Below, one piece after another: positions 18,700 to 28,333 of a DNA stretch of 64,000 bases. The DNA is taken from assembly GCA_015056905.1 (NCBI GenBank), contig SVFI01000009.1, positions 1 through 64,000 on the forward strand. The letters are read 5' to 3'. Both the position numbers and the translations under genes were made by a program. Origin of the DNA: Lachnospiraceae bacterium (GTDB lineage: Bacteria; Bacillota; Clostridia; Lachnospirales; Lachnospiraceae). The notes beneath the pieces were generated by a model. It was not told the origin of the DNA. It worked only from the letters and a program-made list of their open reading frames with translations, and did no database searches. The first letter of the stretch is position 1; each line of letters starts with the position of its first letter.

Positions 18700-20706
18700 T
18701 TATATCTTCCGAAATTTTACCGCCGAGTATACACCCTTTTTAAAAAGCATAGCTTTGTAGGCTTTGAATTTTTTCTTTGGAACTTTCACTGTCATGCTCT
18801 TTGGCGTCTTGGCAAATGCACTACTTCCAACTTTTTTCGTTGTCAGCTTGGTTGATTTGATGGTAAGTGTTTTTAACTTATTGCACCCGTAGAAGGCTTT
18901 TGAACCAACCTTACTTACACTCTTTCCGAGAGTTACGGAAGTTATCTTCTTACAACCATAGAATGCCTGCTTACCAACGGTCTTAACTTTCGCCGGAAGT
19001 GAAACTTTCGTAAGGGCAGTACATTTGTAAAAAGCCTTGTCACCAATCGTTGTTATATTACTTCCGAACTTCAAGGTCTTAAGCTTGGTACATTTGTAAA
19101 ACGCACTCTTTGCAATGCTTGTTACTTTATAGGTAACTCCTCCGATTTTGACCGTTGCCGGAATGGTAACCGATTTCTTTTTCTTATTGACAGGCTTCAC
19201 ATACTCGACCGTACCTCTGCCTCCGGTGCCGGCTTTGGTTATCTTGTAGGTTGCCATCTTCTTATCATCTTTATACTTGCTCCCTTTCGCCGGTGCATTT
19301 ACTGTCACGGTCGCTGAAGCAGTTATCGCCAAGTAACCCCCGCTTGAAATCTTACATGTATAAGCATACTTTCCAACCGAGCTTCCTGTCGGTATCGCAC
19401 AAGTCCCGGACGTCGCGCCGCTGATGGCTTTGCCGTCTTTATACCACTGATAAGAAACCGATTCGTTGCCCAATGTTTTCTTTACAGTTACCGAAATTGA
19501 TCCGTTTTTGTAACCATAGGATAACCGCAAGTCCGAAGGCTGTACGGTAATTGTAAACGGAACATAACCGCATTCACATGTCTGTAAGCCGGTTCCGAAG
19601 CTATGCACTGCCCGAACTTCCTTTTTACACACCTCGCATGTATACCAATGCTCTTTTGTATCTTTGCCGTATGACGTATGATAATGTTTCATACAGGAAA
19701 CCGGGATATCCGACTCACTCAATCCGGTTATGGAAGAGATTACTTTTCCGCCGATATCAGAGGGAAGTTCAATATTTGTCACTCCTTCCGGTAATTTTTC
19801 AACGGTGAGTGATACTGTTCCGTCGTCATTTGTAGCGTAACTGATCTTTATCAAATTTTCAAGAATTCCCGTAAATTCCGGTGTACTCAAACCACTCGGA
19901 TAGTAGATTGATTTTAAATTCGTACAATCGCCAATACAGTCCCACGCGACATCAGATACACACTCCGGAAAGACAACCTGCTCAAGAGCTGTACACTCAG
20001 CAAAGAAATAATTTTCCACTGATTGGAGCCCGTCAGGAAACACTACTTTCTTCAAACTACTGCACTGTATAAACACACCTGTACCTGTTTCCTCCAGATT
20101 CTTCGGAAGAACCATCTCTTCCAGAGATGTACAAAGCTGAAAACTACTGTGCCCGATATAAGTCACTGTGTCGGGTATTACGATTTTCTTAAGTTTGGAA
20201 CATCCAAGAAATGCCGCATCGTCTATATACGTTACCGTATCCGGTATGACAATACTCTCCAGCGATGAACATTCCAGAAATGTACTTGCATTTATTTTTT
20301 CCAGCCCTACCGGAAGATTAACTTCCTTTAATGCACTACACTGAAGAAAGGCACCTGCTTCTATCACTTTTACTGTCGACGGAATGGTGATTTTTTCTAA
20401 ATAAGAAGCCTGCGAAAATGAACCATTTCCAATTGTCGTGACGGTATACTTATTCTCTCCGTACAAAATCACCGTCGGTATCACGATTTCTTTACACTCG
20501 GTGCTTGTTTTATTCGAATACTCACTTACTGTCGCAGTCTTTGTTTCTTCATCCAACATATATTCGATTCCATCCAAAGTCACCACATCGGACGTTTCTT
20601 CCGCCGACGCAATATCTGCGTTCTCCACCATTGCCAAAAGCATTGCGGTAACAAATAACGCTAACACCGACCATTTAAATTTTCCCGGTCCTTTTCTTAC
20701 TTTCAT
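18700..20706 (-). CDS. Secreted BspA-like leucine-rich repeat protein
   Basis: A 668-residue exported surface protein. A signal peptide (KWSVLALFVTAMLLAMVENA) is followed by a block of LRR_5 repeats of the form LEKITIPSTVKVIEAGAFLQCSALKEVNLP, about residues 75-290. Then comes a short cysteine-rich insert with CEVCKKEVRAVHSFG and CECGYVPF, an Ig-like domain (VSYQWYKDGKAISGATSG), and a second LRR_5 block to the basic C-terminus (KSAFYKCTKLKTLKFGSNIT). BspA-type repeats mediate adhesion in several gut and oral bacteria. No LPXTG sorting signal is present. The very lysine-rich C-terminal half may bind the wall or anionic polymers. Single gene with its own terminator. Confidence 0.9.
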   Translation of the reverse strand: MKVRKGPGKFKWSVLALFVTAMLLAMVENADIASAEETSDVVTLDGIEYMLDEETKTATVSEYSNKTSTECKEIVIPTVILYGENKYTVTTIGNGSFSQASYLEKITIPSTVKVIEAGAFLQCSALKEVNLPVGLEKINASTFLECSSLESIVIPDTVTYIDDAAFLGCSKLKKIVIPDTVTYIGHSSFQLCTSLEEMVLPKNLEETGTGVFIQCSSLKKVVFPDGLQSVENYFFAECTALEQVVFPECVSDVAWDCIGDCTNLKSIYYPSGLSTPEFTGILENLIKISYATNDDGTVSLTVEKLPEGVTNIELPSDIGGKVISSITGLSESDIPVSCMKHYHTSYGKDTKEHWYTCEVCKKEVRAVHSFGTGLQTCECGYVPFTITVQPSDLRLSYGYKNGSISVTVKKTLGNESVSYQWYKDGKAISGATSGTCAIPTGSSVGKYAYTCKISSGGYLAITASATVTVNAPAKGSKYKDDKKMATYKITKAGTGGRGTVEYVKPVNKKKKSVTIPATVKIGGVTYKVTSIAKSAFYKCTKLKTLKFGSNITTIGDKAFYKCTALTKVSLPAKVKTVGKQAFYGCKKITSVTLGKSVSKVGSKAFYGCNKLKTLTIKSTKLTTKKVGSSAFAKTPKSMTVKVPKKKFKAYKAMLFKKGVYSAVKFRKI

Positions 20707-20795
20707 ATTTCTTCCATCCTTTATTATAGTTCTTTCACTATTTTAAAATTAACACCTTATCACTCTTCCTGTCTACCCTTTCCCTGTTTTATATT

Positions 20796-20832
20796 AAAAA
20801 ACCTCCGCTTCCGCACATTGCGGAAGCAGAGG
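20796..20832 (-). terminator. Terminator of metK
   Basis: 13-base stem with one G-U pair (20820-20832 with 20802-20814), 5-base loop, followed on the minus strand by six T residues (20801-20796). It lies 24 bases after the metK stop. Confidence 0.92.
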
Positions 20833-20855
20833 TCTTTTGATTCACTCTTTATAAA

Positions 20856-22043
20856 TTATAAACTCTTCTTTAAATCTTCCACCTTATCAAGTTTTTCCCA
20901 AGGAAGGTCGATGTCGGTACGTCCGAAATGTCCGTATGCAGCCGTCTGTTTGTAAATCGGTCTGCGAAGGTCAAGCATCTTAATGATACCTGCAGGTCTG
21001 AAATCGAAGTTCTTTCGCACAATTTCAACCAGTTTCTCATCGCTAACTGTTCCCGTTCCGAAGGTATCCACCATGATGGACGTCGGCTGCGCCACACCGA
21101 TAGCATAGGACAACTGAATCTCACATTTCTTTGCAAGTCCTGCTGCCACAATATTCTTAGCTGCATATCTAGCCGCATATGCTGCACTTCTGTCTACCTT
21201 TGTACAATCCTTTCCTGAGAAGGCACCGCCGCCGTGACGTGCATATCCGCCATACGTATCAACAATGATTTTACGTCCGGTAAGGCCCGCATCTCCATGA
21301 GGTCCACCGATAACAAAACGTCCGGTCGGATTGATAAAATATTTCGTCTCATCATCAAGAAGTTCTTTCGGAAGAACCGGATCAAATACATATTTCTTTA
21401 CATCTGCATGAATCTGTTCCTGTGTTACATCCGGGTCATGCTGCGTTGAAAGAACAACAGCTTCAAGACGCAATGGTTTGCCGTTTTCATCGTATTCTAC
21501 GGACACCTGGCTCTTTCCGTCCGGACGAAGATAAGAAAGTGTACCGTCTTTACGCACCTTAGCAAGCTGAAGTGCAAGCTTGTGAGCAAGACTGATTGGA
21601 TAAGGCATATATTCTTCTGTTTCATCTGTTGCATATCCAAACATCATACCCTGATCGCCGGCTCCGATGGCTTCAATCTCTTCTTCGGACATTCTGTTTT
21701 CTTTCGCCTCAAGCGCCTTGTCTACTCCCATCGCAATGTCGGCTGACTGTTTGTCAAGAGCAACCATAACCGCACATGTATCAGCGTCAAAACCGATTTT
21801 TCCTCGGTTGTATCCGATTTCATTGACCGTTTCTCTTACAAGCGTCGGAATATCAAGCTGCGCCTGTGTTGTAATCTCACCTGTAACAAGCACAAAACCT
21901 GTACAACAGCATGTCTCACAGGCAACACGGCTCATCGGGTCCTGTTCCATACATGCATCAAGAATAGCATCTGAAATGGCATCGCAAACTTTGTCCGGAT
22001 GTCCTTCTGTTACGGATTCTGAAGTAAATAATCTTTTTTCCAT
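20856..22043 (-). CDS. metK: S-adenosylmethionine synthetase
   Basis: Makes S-adenosylmethionine from ATP and methionine. At 395 residues it has the family length. It shows [20 protein letters not shown] at the N-terminus, [12 protein letters not shown] in the centre, [20 protein letters not shown], and the phosphate loop [19 protein letters not shown]. The start at 22043 has AAAGGAGGAACA just before it; the frame is open to 22082, but that part lies over the riboswitch terminator. Expression is controlled by the SAM-I riboswitch immediately upstream. Monocistronic, with its own terminator. Confidence 0.98.
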   Translation of the reverse strand: MEKRLFTSESVTEGHPDKVCDAISDAILDACMEQDPMSRVACETCCCTGFVLVTGEITTQAQLDIPTLVRETVNEIGYNRGKIGFDADTCAVMVALDKQSADIAMGVDKALEAKENRMSEEEIEAIGAGDQGMMFGYATDETEEYMPYPISLAHKLALQLAKVRKDGTLSYLRPDGKSQVSVEYDENGKPLRLEAVVLSTQHDPDVTQEQIHADVKKYVFDPVLPKELLDDETKYFINPTGRFVIGGPHGDAGLTGRKIIVDTYGGYARHGGGAFSGKDCTKVDRSAAYAARYAAKNIVAAGLAKKCEIQLSYAIGVAQPTSIMVDTFGTGTVSDEKLVEIVRKNFDFRPAGIIKMLDLRRPIYKQTAAYGHFGRTDIDLPWEKLDKVEDLKKSL

Positions 22044-22071
22044 TGTTCCTCCTTTGATTGTCTCTGCGCAT

Positions 22072-22220
22072 AAAAAAACCACTTGTATATACGAACAAGC
22101 GGACGGTCTTACAGTGAAGAACCTCTTATTGTTCGATCATTCGCTCAGGTTGGCACCTTCCCTTACGGGGGTTGCCGTGGCTTCACAGGTCCTCTGTACC
22201 TCCACCACTCTGAATAAGAG
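22072..22220 (-). promoter_or_regulatory. SAM-I (S-box) riboswitch with terminator, controlling metK
   Basis: On the minus strand the aptamer runs from 22220 to 22123. The closing P1 stem is CTCTTATT (22220-22213) with AATAAGAG (22130-22123). Inside it are the S-box core strings CAGAGTGGTGGAGG, CCTGTGAAGCCACGGCAACC and GAAGGTGCCAACCTGAGCGA. After the aptamer comes a terminator hairpin, CCGCTTGT paired with ACAAGTGG (22102-22079), followed by seven T residues (22078-22072). With bound S-adenosylmethionine the terminator should form and switch metK off. The family assignment rests on recognisable core motifs, not on a covariance search. Confidence 0.94.
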
Positions 22221-22298
22221 ACTTTCTGATATATTTTGTTTACGACTAACAATATAACTCTTTTCGCTGTCTGCGTCAATAGATGTGCCACTATTTCA

Positions 22299-22327
22299 TT
22301 GACATCCCCCATGAAAAAATTTATAAT
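22299..22327 (+). promoter_or_regulatory. Consensus sigma-A promoter of the HD-GYP gene
   Basis: TTGACA (22299-22304), 17-base spacer, TATAAT (22322-22327): a perfect match to consensus. It lies 39 bases before the ATG at 22366 and is divergent from metK. The 283-base gap from 22083 to 22365 is therefore filled by the riboswitch and this promoter. Confidence 0.9.
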
Positions 22328-22365
22328 TTTATATAACTACTTCCAAAATCAGACGAGGGTAACGC

Positions 22366-23457
22366 ATGAAACGAGTCAATATTTCCAACCTTGTTCCGGG
22401 TATGATTACCGCGGAAGATGTATATACATATGGGAATCAATTGATTATTCCGAAACATACCATCCTCAACGACAAGGCAATCACTCGATTGGAGTTCTAT
22501 TCCATCGTAAGTATTCGTGTCGAGGATGCTCCTGCCGATTTGCCGACTCCAGCAGTGACAGCAAGCAGTGCTCCTTCGGATATTCCATACTCGCAGTGGG
22601 TCCAGTCCACTCCTGAATTCAAGAAATTCAAACAGGATTACGACGAATCGGTTGGTGATTTCAAAAACTGCATTAATGACATTGTAGAAAAAGGAAGCGA
22701 AATCAATGTTGATGAAGTTCTCCAAAGCACTATGGACCTTTTCCACAATGACGGTAACACATTCAGTTTCTTTAATATGATGCAGAACATGCGTCAGTAC
22801 GACGATTTAACCTACGCGCATTGCATTAATGTTTCCTTAATCAGCAACGTTCTTGCGAACTGGCTTCATTTGCCGCAGGAAGACATTGAGATGGCTACTC
22901 TTTGCGGATTATTCCACGACATCGGAAAACTCGCCATTCCGGACAATATTATCAAGAAACCGGATAAGCTGACCGATCAGGAATATGCTATTGTAAAGAA
23001 ACACACCATTGAAGGATATAACATCCTGAAGAATCAAAAGATTCATGACCACATTAAAAACACAGCACTCATGCACCACGAACGCTGTGACGGCACCGGA
23101 TATCCTCTCGGAATCGGAGCAGACCGCATTGATAAATTTGCCAAGATTGTTTCCATTGCCGATGTGTACGATGCAATGACGGCAGCACGCGTTTACCGCG
23201 GACCGCTTTGCCCATTCTCAGTGATTGAGATTTTTGAGAAAGAAGGTCTGCAAAAATACGAAACGCAGTATATTCTCTGCTTCCTTGAAAACGTCGTCCT
23301 CACTTATATGAACAACCGTGTGCGCTTGAGCAACGGACTGGAAGGCGACATCGTCTACATTAACCGCCAGGTTCTTTCCAAACCGATGGTTAAATGCGGA
23401 GATCAGTTCATTGATTTGTCTGTTGAGAAGGATTTGTCGATTGTTGAAATCATATAA
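22366..23457 (+). CDS. HD-GYP domain cyclic-di-GMP phosphodiesterase
   Basis: A 363-residue protein expected to hydrolyse cyclic di-GMP. N-terminal 60-120 residues resemble the small domain that precedes many HD-GYP proteins (VNISNLVPGMITAEDVYTYG). The HD-GYP core includes ANCINVSL-like helix HCINVSLISNVLANWLHL, the metal motif FHDIGKLAIPD, and HHERCDGTGYPLGIG. All canonical metal ligands seem to be present, so it is probably active, in contrast to the second HD-GYP protein at 45448-46494. Monocistronic from a consensus promoter and ended by a bidirectional terminator. Confidence 0.93.
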   Translation: MKRVNISNLVPGMITAEDVYTYGNQLIIPKHTILNDKAITRLEFYSIVSIRVEDAPADLPTPAVTASSAPSDIPYSQWVQSTPEFKKFKQDYDESVGDFKNCINDIVEKGSEINVDEVLQSTMDLFHNDGNTFSFFNMMQNMRQYDDLTYAHCINVSLISNVLANWLHLPQEDIEMATLCGLFHDIGKLAIPDNIIKKPDKLTDQEYAIVKKHTIEGYNILKNQKIHDHIKNTALMHHERCDGTGYPLGIGADRIDKFAKIVSIADVYDAMTAARVYRGPLCPFSVIEIFEKEGLQKYETQYILCFLENVVLTYMNNRVRLSNGLEGDIVYINRQVLSKPMVKCGDQFIDLSVEKDLSIVEII

Positions 23458-23461
23458 AAAT

Positions 23462-23494
23462 AAGACCTGTCACGTTTTATCCGTAACAGGTCTT
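23462..23494. terminator. Bidirectional terminator between the HD-GYP gene and murA
   Basis: AAGACCTGT (23462-23470) pairs with ACAGGTCTT (23486-23494); T-rich sequence follows on the plus strand (TTTTCTTTT). The genes on both sides converge here. The minus side has fewer T residues. Confidence 0.8.
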
Positions 23495-23499
23495 TTCTT

Positions 23500-24792
23500 T
23501 TATCCGACTCTGAGTTTAAATTTCTGTAGCTCTCTCTCGCTCGTCACCTTTTCAATCTGTGCGCCAAGTCCTCTGAGTTTCGCATCAAAATCTTCATATC
23601 CACGCTGAATATAAACGATATCGTCTACCACAGTAATTCCTTCTGCTGCCAAACCTGCAATCACAAGTGCTGCACCGGCACGAAGGTCAGGGGCATTGAT
23701 GTGTGCTCCCGTATATTTCTCAACACCCTCTATAATCGCTGTGTTTCCCTCTACTTTAATCTCCGCTCCCATCTTGGCAAGCTCATCCACATATTTGAAA
23801 CGATTCTCAAAAATACTTTCCGTCACAATACTCGTTCCTGAAGAAAGAGCAAGCGTCACCGCAATCTGCGGCTGCATATCCGTCGGGAATCCAGGATACG
23901 CCAATGTCTTTACATGTGTATGTGTAAGCGTCTTGGATGCTACTACCCTGACTGCATCGTCTGACTCGATGACCTCACAACCAATCTCCATAAGTTTGGA
24001 ACAAATAGAATCCAAATGCTTCGGAATTACGTTCTTGACCGTTACATCACCCTTCGTTGCAGCTGCCGCAAACATAAAGGTCCCCGCCTCAATCTGGTCC
24101 GGAATGACAGAATATTCTGTCTTGTGGAGTTTCTCCACACCACGGATACGAATGACATCCGTACCTGCGCCCTTGATATTGGCTCCCATACTGTTAAGGA
24201 AGTTGGCGACATCTACTACATGAGGCTCTTTCGCCGCATTCTCAATAATCGTCTGTCCTTCCGCAAGTGTCGCCGCCATCATAACATTGATGGTAGCACC
24301 GACAGAGACAACGTCCATATAAATATGTCCGCCTGTCAGCTTATCCGCTCTTGCATAAATGCGTCCATGAGAAAGACCCGCATCCGCTCCGAGCGCTTTA
24401 AATCCTTTTAAATGTAAATCTACAGGTCGGCTTCCGATGTTACATCCACCCGGCAGAGCCACCTCTACATTCTTATATTTCCCGAGCAAAGCTCCCACAA
24501 GATAATAGGAAGCTCTGATCTTTTTGATATATTCGTTCTCTACGATAAGATCATTAATCGTAGAACCGTTAATCTTGACTGTGTGGCGGTCAATACGTTC
24601 TACATAAGCACCGATGCTTTTAATCGCATCGAGGAGAACATTCGTATCACGCACATCAGGCATATTTTCAATTACAACAGGCTCATCCGCCATTGCTGCC
24701 GCAGCAAGTATCGCCAGCGCTGCATTTTTGGCGCCGCCAATCTCCACTTCACCAACGAGCGAACTACCGCCCTTGATCACATACTGTTCCAT
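23500..24792 (-). CDS. murA: UDP-N-acetylglucosamine 1-carboxyvinyltransferase
   Basis: First committed step of peptidoglycan synthesis: transfer of enolpyruvate from PEP to UDP-GlcNAc. 430 residues from the ATG at 24792, which has TTGAGGTGTAAA before it; an in-frame ATG at 24804 is less likely. The N-terminus is VIKGGSSLVGEVEIGGAKNA and the catalytic loop is ALPGGCNIGSRPVDLHLKG, with the PEP-reactive cysteine present, so it should be fosfomycin-sensitive. Firmicutes often have two paralogues; which of the two this is cannot be decided here. Confidence 0.96.
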   Translation of the reverse strand: MEQYVIKGGSSLVGEVEIGGAKNAALAILAAAAMADEPVVIENMPDVRDTNVLLDAIKSIGAYVERIDRHTVKINGSTINDLIVENEYIKKIRASYYLVGALLGKYKNVEVALPGGCNIGSRPVDLHLKGFKALGADAGLSHGRIYARADKLTGGHIYMDVVSVGATINVMMAATLAEGQTIIENAAKEPHVVDVANFLNSMGANIKGAGTDVIRIRGVEKLHKTEYSVIPDQIEAGTFMFAAAATKGDVTVKNVIPKHLDSICSKLMEIGCEVIESDDAVRVVASKTLTHTHVKTLAYPGFPTDMQPQIAVTLALSSGTSIVTESIFENRFKYVDELAKMGAEIKVEGNTAIIEGVEKYTGAHINAPDLRAGAALVIAGLAAEGITVVDDIVYIQRGYEDFDAKLRGLGAQIEKVTSERELQKFKLRVG

Positions 24793-24876
24793 TTTACACC
24801 TCAAAATAGGGTTATTTGTGTATACCTTAATTATTATATACCATATCTATGGTTTTTGTAAATCTGTTAATTACTG

Positions 24877-26457
24877 TTAATTCAGATATTTAAGCGGATT
24901 TACCTGTGAACCGCCAATCAACATCTCAAAATGAACATGCGGACCGCTGCTCCGACCCGTGTTTCCGGACAGGGCAATCCTTTCTCCCTGTGCCACCGTT
25001 TCACCCACTTTGACTAATACTTTAGACAAATGCGCGTACCTCGTCTGGCGTCCGTCAGCATGCTTGAGATAAACCACGTAACCGTAGCCGCTACCCCAAC
25101 CGGCCTTGATAACTGTACCGGCACTGGATGCAACGACCGTTGTTCCTATCGGAGTTGCCCAATCGACACCCTTATGATACGTCGACGCTCCCTTTACAGG
25201 CGCACTGCGGCGTCCGAACTGTGAAGAAAGACGCCCTCCGGAAATCGGCTTGATATAAGTCGGAGGAATCTTCGTTCCTCTCTCAACGATTTTCGGAACA
25301 GCTGCGATAGTCACTTCTTCCTTGAGAATCTCAGTACTTAACTCTTCCTCGTTGTGGTACGTTTTCACCGCCGCAATTTTGTGGTGTCCTGCAGAAGGTT
25401 GTTGCAAAACAACTTTATCCGTCGTATACCAGTCATCGTTATCGACATACTGAATCTCTGCTTCATAGTCCTCTTCCACATAAACCTCCTCCTGCCATGT
25501 GACAGAAAGTTCCGGTTCCGGGGAGGTAATGATAAGCTCTTCTCCGATTTGAATGGTCGAATTTTCATCCTCCAAAGAATCATTAAGCTCAATAATCGTC
25601 TCCAGAGGAATATTGTTGTTTAACGAAATTTCAGATAAAGTGTCCCCTGCCTGCACCTCGTAAATCTTTTGCACGTCCTGCAATTCCGTCACAAGACTGA
25701 TTGCCTGATCCAGAGGTGTAATCTCATCCTTTGTCAGGTACGACTCAACAATCTCTATTTTGTCTTCGTATGCAAGTGATGTTAACCCATAATCAAAGTC
25801 TTCAAACGTCTGCTCCTTTGCAGCCTCAATCCCCGACACCATCTTGGTCAGCTGCGCTGCCACTCCGGCCTCAAGTTCCGCTTCCTTCTCGAGTTCCGTT
25901 TCCTGTTTTTTCTCTTCCTTGCTCTCTGCAACAGCTGTAAGCACATTGATCTCACGCTCATCATCCGGACCGAGTGCCACAACGTACTCCTGCATATCCT
26001 GGTATTTATCAAGCGCCGCCTGAAGCACCGTGGTAACCTCATCAATACTGCTCACATTTACCATGAGCTGATTTACCTTAATCGTAAAAGCCGGTTGTCT
26101 CGTGATAACATGTCCGCTTATCAAAACTGACTGCATGGCAGACAAAATCTCTTCCTCATCCGTGAAACGTTCAAAATACGCCTCTCTTCCGGACAGAGAA
26201 AGCTCTGCTTTCGTAAAAAACAGACCATCCTGTTCTTTTGCCGCAGCTCTTCTGGCTTTCCAAAGCAGCTTCTCTGCCTCCGTTTCATCCGACACAGTAC
26301 CGACGAATGTACCATTCAAAGAAATTTCAAACACATTGTTGCCACCTTTTTCAACTCTTGTATAAGAAGGCAACAAAAAAAAGCTTACAACAAAAATCAA
26401 AGCTATCATCTTGAGATATGTAATTTTCATATGACCACTGTATTTGGTGATTTTCAT
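24877..26457 (-). CDS. Membrane-anchored LysM-G5-M23 endopeptidase
   Basis: A 526-residue cell-wall hydrolase. N-terminal membrane anchor (LKMIALIFVVSFFLLPSY), an unassigned charged region to about residue 265, a LysM domain (YEVQAGDTLSEISLNNNIP to IQIGEELIIT, about 270-315), a G5 domain (about 320-395, ending VERGTK), and a C-terminal M23 metallopeptidase with the zinc ligands in YHKGVDWATPIG and HVHFEMLIGG. It is expected to cut peptide bridges in peptidoglycan. The start at 26457 is preferred; a second ATG at 26430 repeats the same first four codons (MKIT), a small local duplication. It follows the flavin reductase gene by 6 bases. Confidence 0.93.
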   Translation of the reverse strand: MKITKYSGHMKITYLKMIALIFVVSFFLLPSYTRVEKGGNNVFEISLNGTFVGTVSDETEAEKLLWKARRAAAKEQDGLFFTKAELSLSGREAYFERFTDEEEILSAMQSVLISGHVITRQPAFTIKVNQLMVNVSSIDEVTTVLQAALDKYQDMQEYVVALGPDDEREINVLTAVAESKEEKKQETELEKEAELEAGVAAQLTKMVSGIEAAKEQTFEDFDYGLTSLAYEDKIEIVESYLTKDEITPLDQAISLVTELQDVQKIYEVQAGDTLSEISLNNNIPLETIIELNDSLEDENSTIQIGEELIITSPEPELSVTWQEEVYVEEDYEAEIQYVDNDDWYTTDKVVLQQPSAGHHKIAAVKTYHNEEELSTEILKEEVTIAAVPKIVERGTKIPPTYIKPISGGRLSSQFGRRSAPVKGASTYHKGVDWATPIGTTVVASSAGTVIKAGWGSGYGYVVYLKHADGRQTRYAHLSKVLVKVGETVAQGERIALSGNTGRSSGPHVHFEMLIGGSQVNPLKYLN

Positions 26458-26463
26458 TGTAAA

Positions 26464-27036
26464 CTATTTCCTTTTATTTTTTTGCACACTGTAACCGAAT
26501 TTACCAATCGGTTCTCCCATTTTAAAATAAGTGCCATGCGAGTACACTATCGGGTCTGCGTTTTCCAAATGGAACGAATGATTCTCATCCATGTATGCAT
26601 CATCCACACTGACTGCTACCACTTCCGCGATAAACATATCATGCGAACCGAGTTGTTTTCGCTCTTTTACAACGCATTCAATCGCAACCGGACTTTCTGC
26701 AATTCTCGGTGCCTTTACCACTTTGCCCGGAATCGGCGTCAAATTCATTTCTTTAAATTTATCTACATCTCTGCCGCTTTTTACGCCGCAGTAATCCGTC
26801 GCATACGCAAGATTTTCCGTCGTGAGGTTGATGACAAACTCACCCGTCTCACAAATCATTGCATGCGAATATCTCTCCGGTCGCACCGAAATAGACACCA
26901 TCGGAGGATTCGTACATATCGTTCCGGCCCACGCAACCGTGAGCATATTGATATTTCCCTTGCCGTCCGCCACGCTGACAAGCACAGCCGGGAGCGGATA
27001 GAGCATATTTCCGGGTTTAAAATCTATTTTTGACAT
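26464..27036 (-). CDS. Flavin reductase-like FMN-binding split-barrel protein
   Basis: A 190-residue protein of the flavin reductase / DIM6-NTAB family. The start MLYPLPAVLVSVADGKGNINMLTVAW and the string NPPMVSISVRPERYSHAMI match the FMN-binding split barrel. Family members reduce flavins with NAD(P)H or simply bind FMN; the substrate is not visible. The gene lies 28 bases after the coiled-coil gene and 6 bases before the M23 peptidase gene, so it is in an operon, although no functional link is obvious. Confidence 0.88.
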   Translation of the reverse strand: MSKIDFKPGNMLYPLPAVLVSVADGKGNINMLTVAWAGTICTNPPMVSISVRPERYSHAMICETGEFVINLTTENLAYATDYCGVKSGRDVDKFKEMNLTPIPGKVVKAPRIAESPVAIECVVKERKQLGSHDMFIAEVVAVSVDDAYMDENHSFHLENADPIVYSHGTYFKMGEPIGKFGYSVQKNKRK

Positions 27037-27064
27037 ATTACGCAGCTCCTGCTAACTGACATTC

Positions 27065-27985
27065 TTATAAAATACCGAGCATCTGAAGCACCTGAAGAAC
27101 CACGGATGCTCCCGACAAAAGAACCGCAATCAGTACAAGACTCTTGGTTCCTTTGTTCTTCTGCACATCCTTTTGTATCTGGTCCATATGGTCATTCAAA
27201 TCTCTTGTTTTGAGACTGAGTTGCTCATTGACAACCGCCTGTACGTTACGATACACCTTAACATCTTCTTTGTGCACATAATCTTCAATATGCTTCTGCA
27301 CCTCATCCATATACAAACGGACATTGACTATCATTTCCTTAATTTGCTTTGCAGATTCCTGCTGTAGTCCACTCTGTGCTTCCAATGCCGCATTGATTGC
27401 TGCCAGAGTTTCATCTTCGCCCTCCTGCGGCTCCTGCATTTTCTCTGCAAAGGTCAACTCCAAATTACGGATGGCCGCCTCCACGGATCTCTGGCTCGTA
27501 TCATTGCCAAGTTCCACACGGCTAACCGTTGCGCCGAGCTGATTGATTGTCTCCTCTATACGGGCAATGGAATCCTCCGCATGACGGATAGATGCTTCCA
27601 GACGATAAGAGGCATCATCCGATTGCACAATTCTCTGTTCCATATCCGAAAAATTCTTCTCCAGCGTGAGCAGATTCTCCCGGATATGACCGAGTTCCTC
27701 TCTGATATTCGCAAAATCTTCTGTATAGTCTTCCGCAAAATCATCCTCCGATATCGGTGCCTGATAAGATTCAATCTGCTCAATACTGCATGCAGCCATC
27801 TGGGAAACCTGTTCGGACACCTCGATGGTTTTTAAATTCAGGCGTCTGACTTCCTGCATAACTTTATCATATTCATCCATCTTTTCTCTTAATCTTTGAT
27901 TTTCCCTGGCTTCCGCTTCCCCGTTAGCCTGAATTAATTCTCCTGCATTAAAACGCTTTGCAAGCTTGTCCATAAAGTTATCCAT
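27065..27985 (-). CDS. Coiled-coil protein with C-terminal membrane anchor
   Basis: A 306-residue protein of unknown function. Almost entirely heptad-rich helix (for example LREELGHIRENLLTLEKNF and LEASIRHAEDSIARIEETIN) and ends in a single hydrophobic segment, SLVLIAVLLSGASVVLQVL, giving a tail-anchored topology with the coiled coil in the cytoplasm. Acidic overall. It could be a scaffold or polar-organising protein, but no family is recognised. Start has GGAGGGATCTC. Its own promoter lies at 28039-28067. Confidence 0.82.
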   Translation of the reverse strand: MDNFMDKLAKRFNAGELIQANGEAEARENQRLREKMDEYDKVMQEVRRLNLKTIEVSEQVSQMAACSIEQIESYQAPISEDDFAEDYTEDFANIREELGHIRENLLTLEKNFSDMEQRIVQSDDASYRLEASIRHAEDSIARIEETINQLGATVSRVELGNDTSQRSVEAAIRNLELTFAEKMQEPQEGEDETLAAINAALEAQSGLQQESAKQIKEMIVNVRLYMDEVQKHIEDYVHKEDVKVYRNVQAVVNEQLSLKTRDLNDHMDQIQKDVQKNKGTKSLVLIAVLLSGASVVLQVLQMLGIL

Positions 27986-28038
27986 GAGATCCCTCCGCTT
28001 ATATACTATACATAGATGATTTTATCGCATTATAAATT

Positions 28039-28067
28039 ATTGTATCATCATTTCGGTTGATTTACAA
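28039..28067 (-). promoter_or_regulatory. Promoter of the coiled-coil/flavin reductase/M23 operon
   Basis: TTGTAA (28067-28062), a 17-base spacer and TACAAT (28044-28039) on the minus strand, 54 bases before the ATG at 27985. Confidence 0.6.
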
Positions 28068-28285
28068 CACCACGCTTTTTTGTGCATTTTGCACACATAT
28101 TTGTTTGTTCTACTTTTATCTTTATACATATTCACTTATATTTCATGTCTTATTCATAATTTGTTCATATTTACTTGCTATACTCTAATTAGTTCCAAAC
28201 AACTACAGACGACTATCACAATAGATAAATTTTTTCATAATAGCCGCGGAGCCGCAAGGTTTCGCGGCACTCCTCATTTTGGGGC

Positions 28286-28325
28286 ATAAAAATTCCGTGC
28301 CCACTCATCCTCGAGTAAGCACGGA
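28286..28325 (-). terminator. Terminator of the alarmone synthetase gene
   Basis: TCCGTGC/GCACGGA stem (28319-28325 with 28294-28300) with a secondary ACTC/GAGT pairing in the loop, followed on the minus strand by ATTTTTATG. Confidence 0.8.
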
Positions 28326-28333
28326 CTTACTTG

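Larger units (their letters stand above)
27986..28333. other. 348-base gene-free region
   Basis: No coding frame with a ribosome site was found. It contains a promoter for the coiled-coil gene (28039-28067), a very A/T-rich stretch at 28070-28240, a GC-rich hairpin GCCGCG/CGCGGC (28243-28248 with 28263-28268) and the terminator of the alarmone synthetase gene (28286-28325). Confidence 0.6.

Noticed and set aside
26420-26457. Frameshift or duplicated start in the M23 peptidase gene
   Set aside because: The two MKIT starts are in the same frame and do not disrupt the gene; it is only an alternative start.
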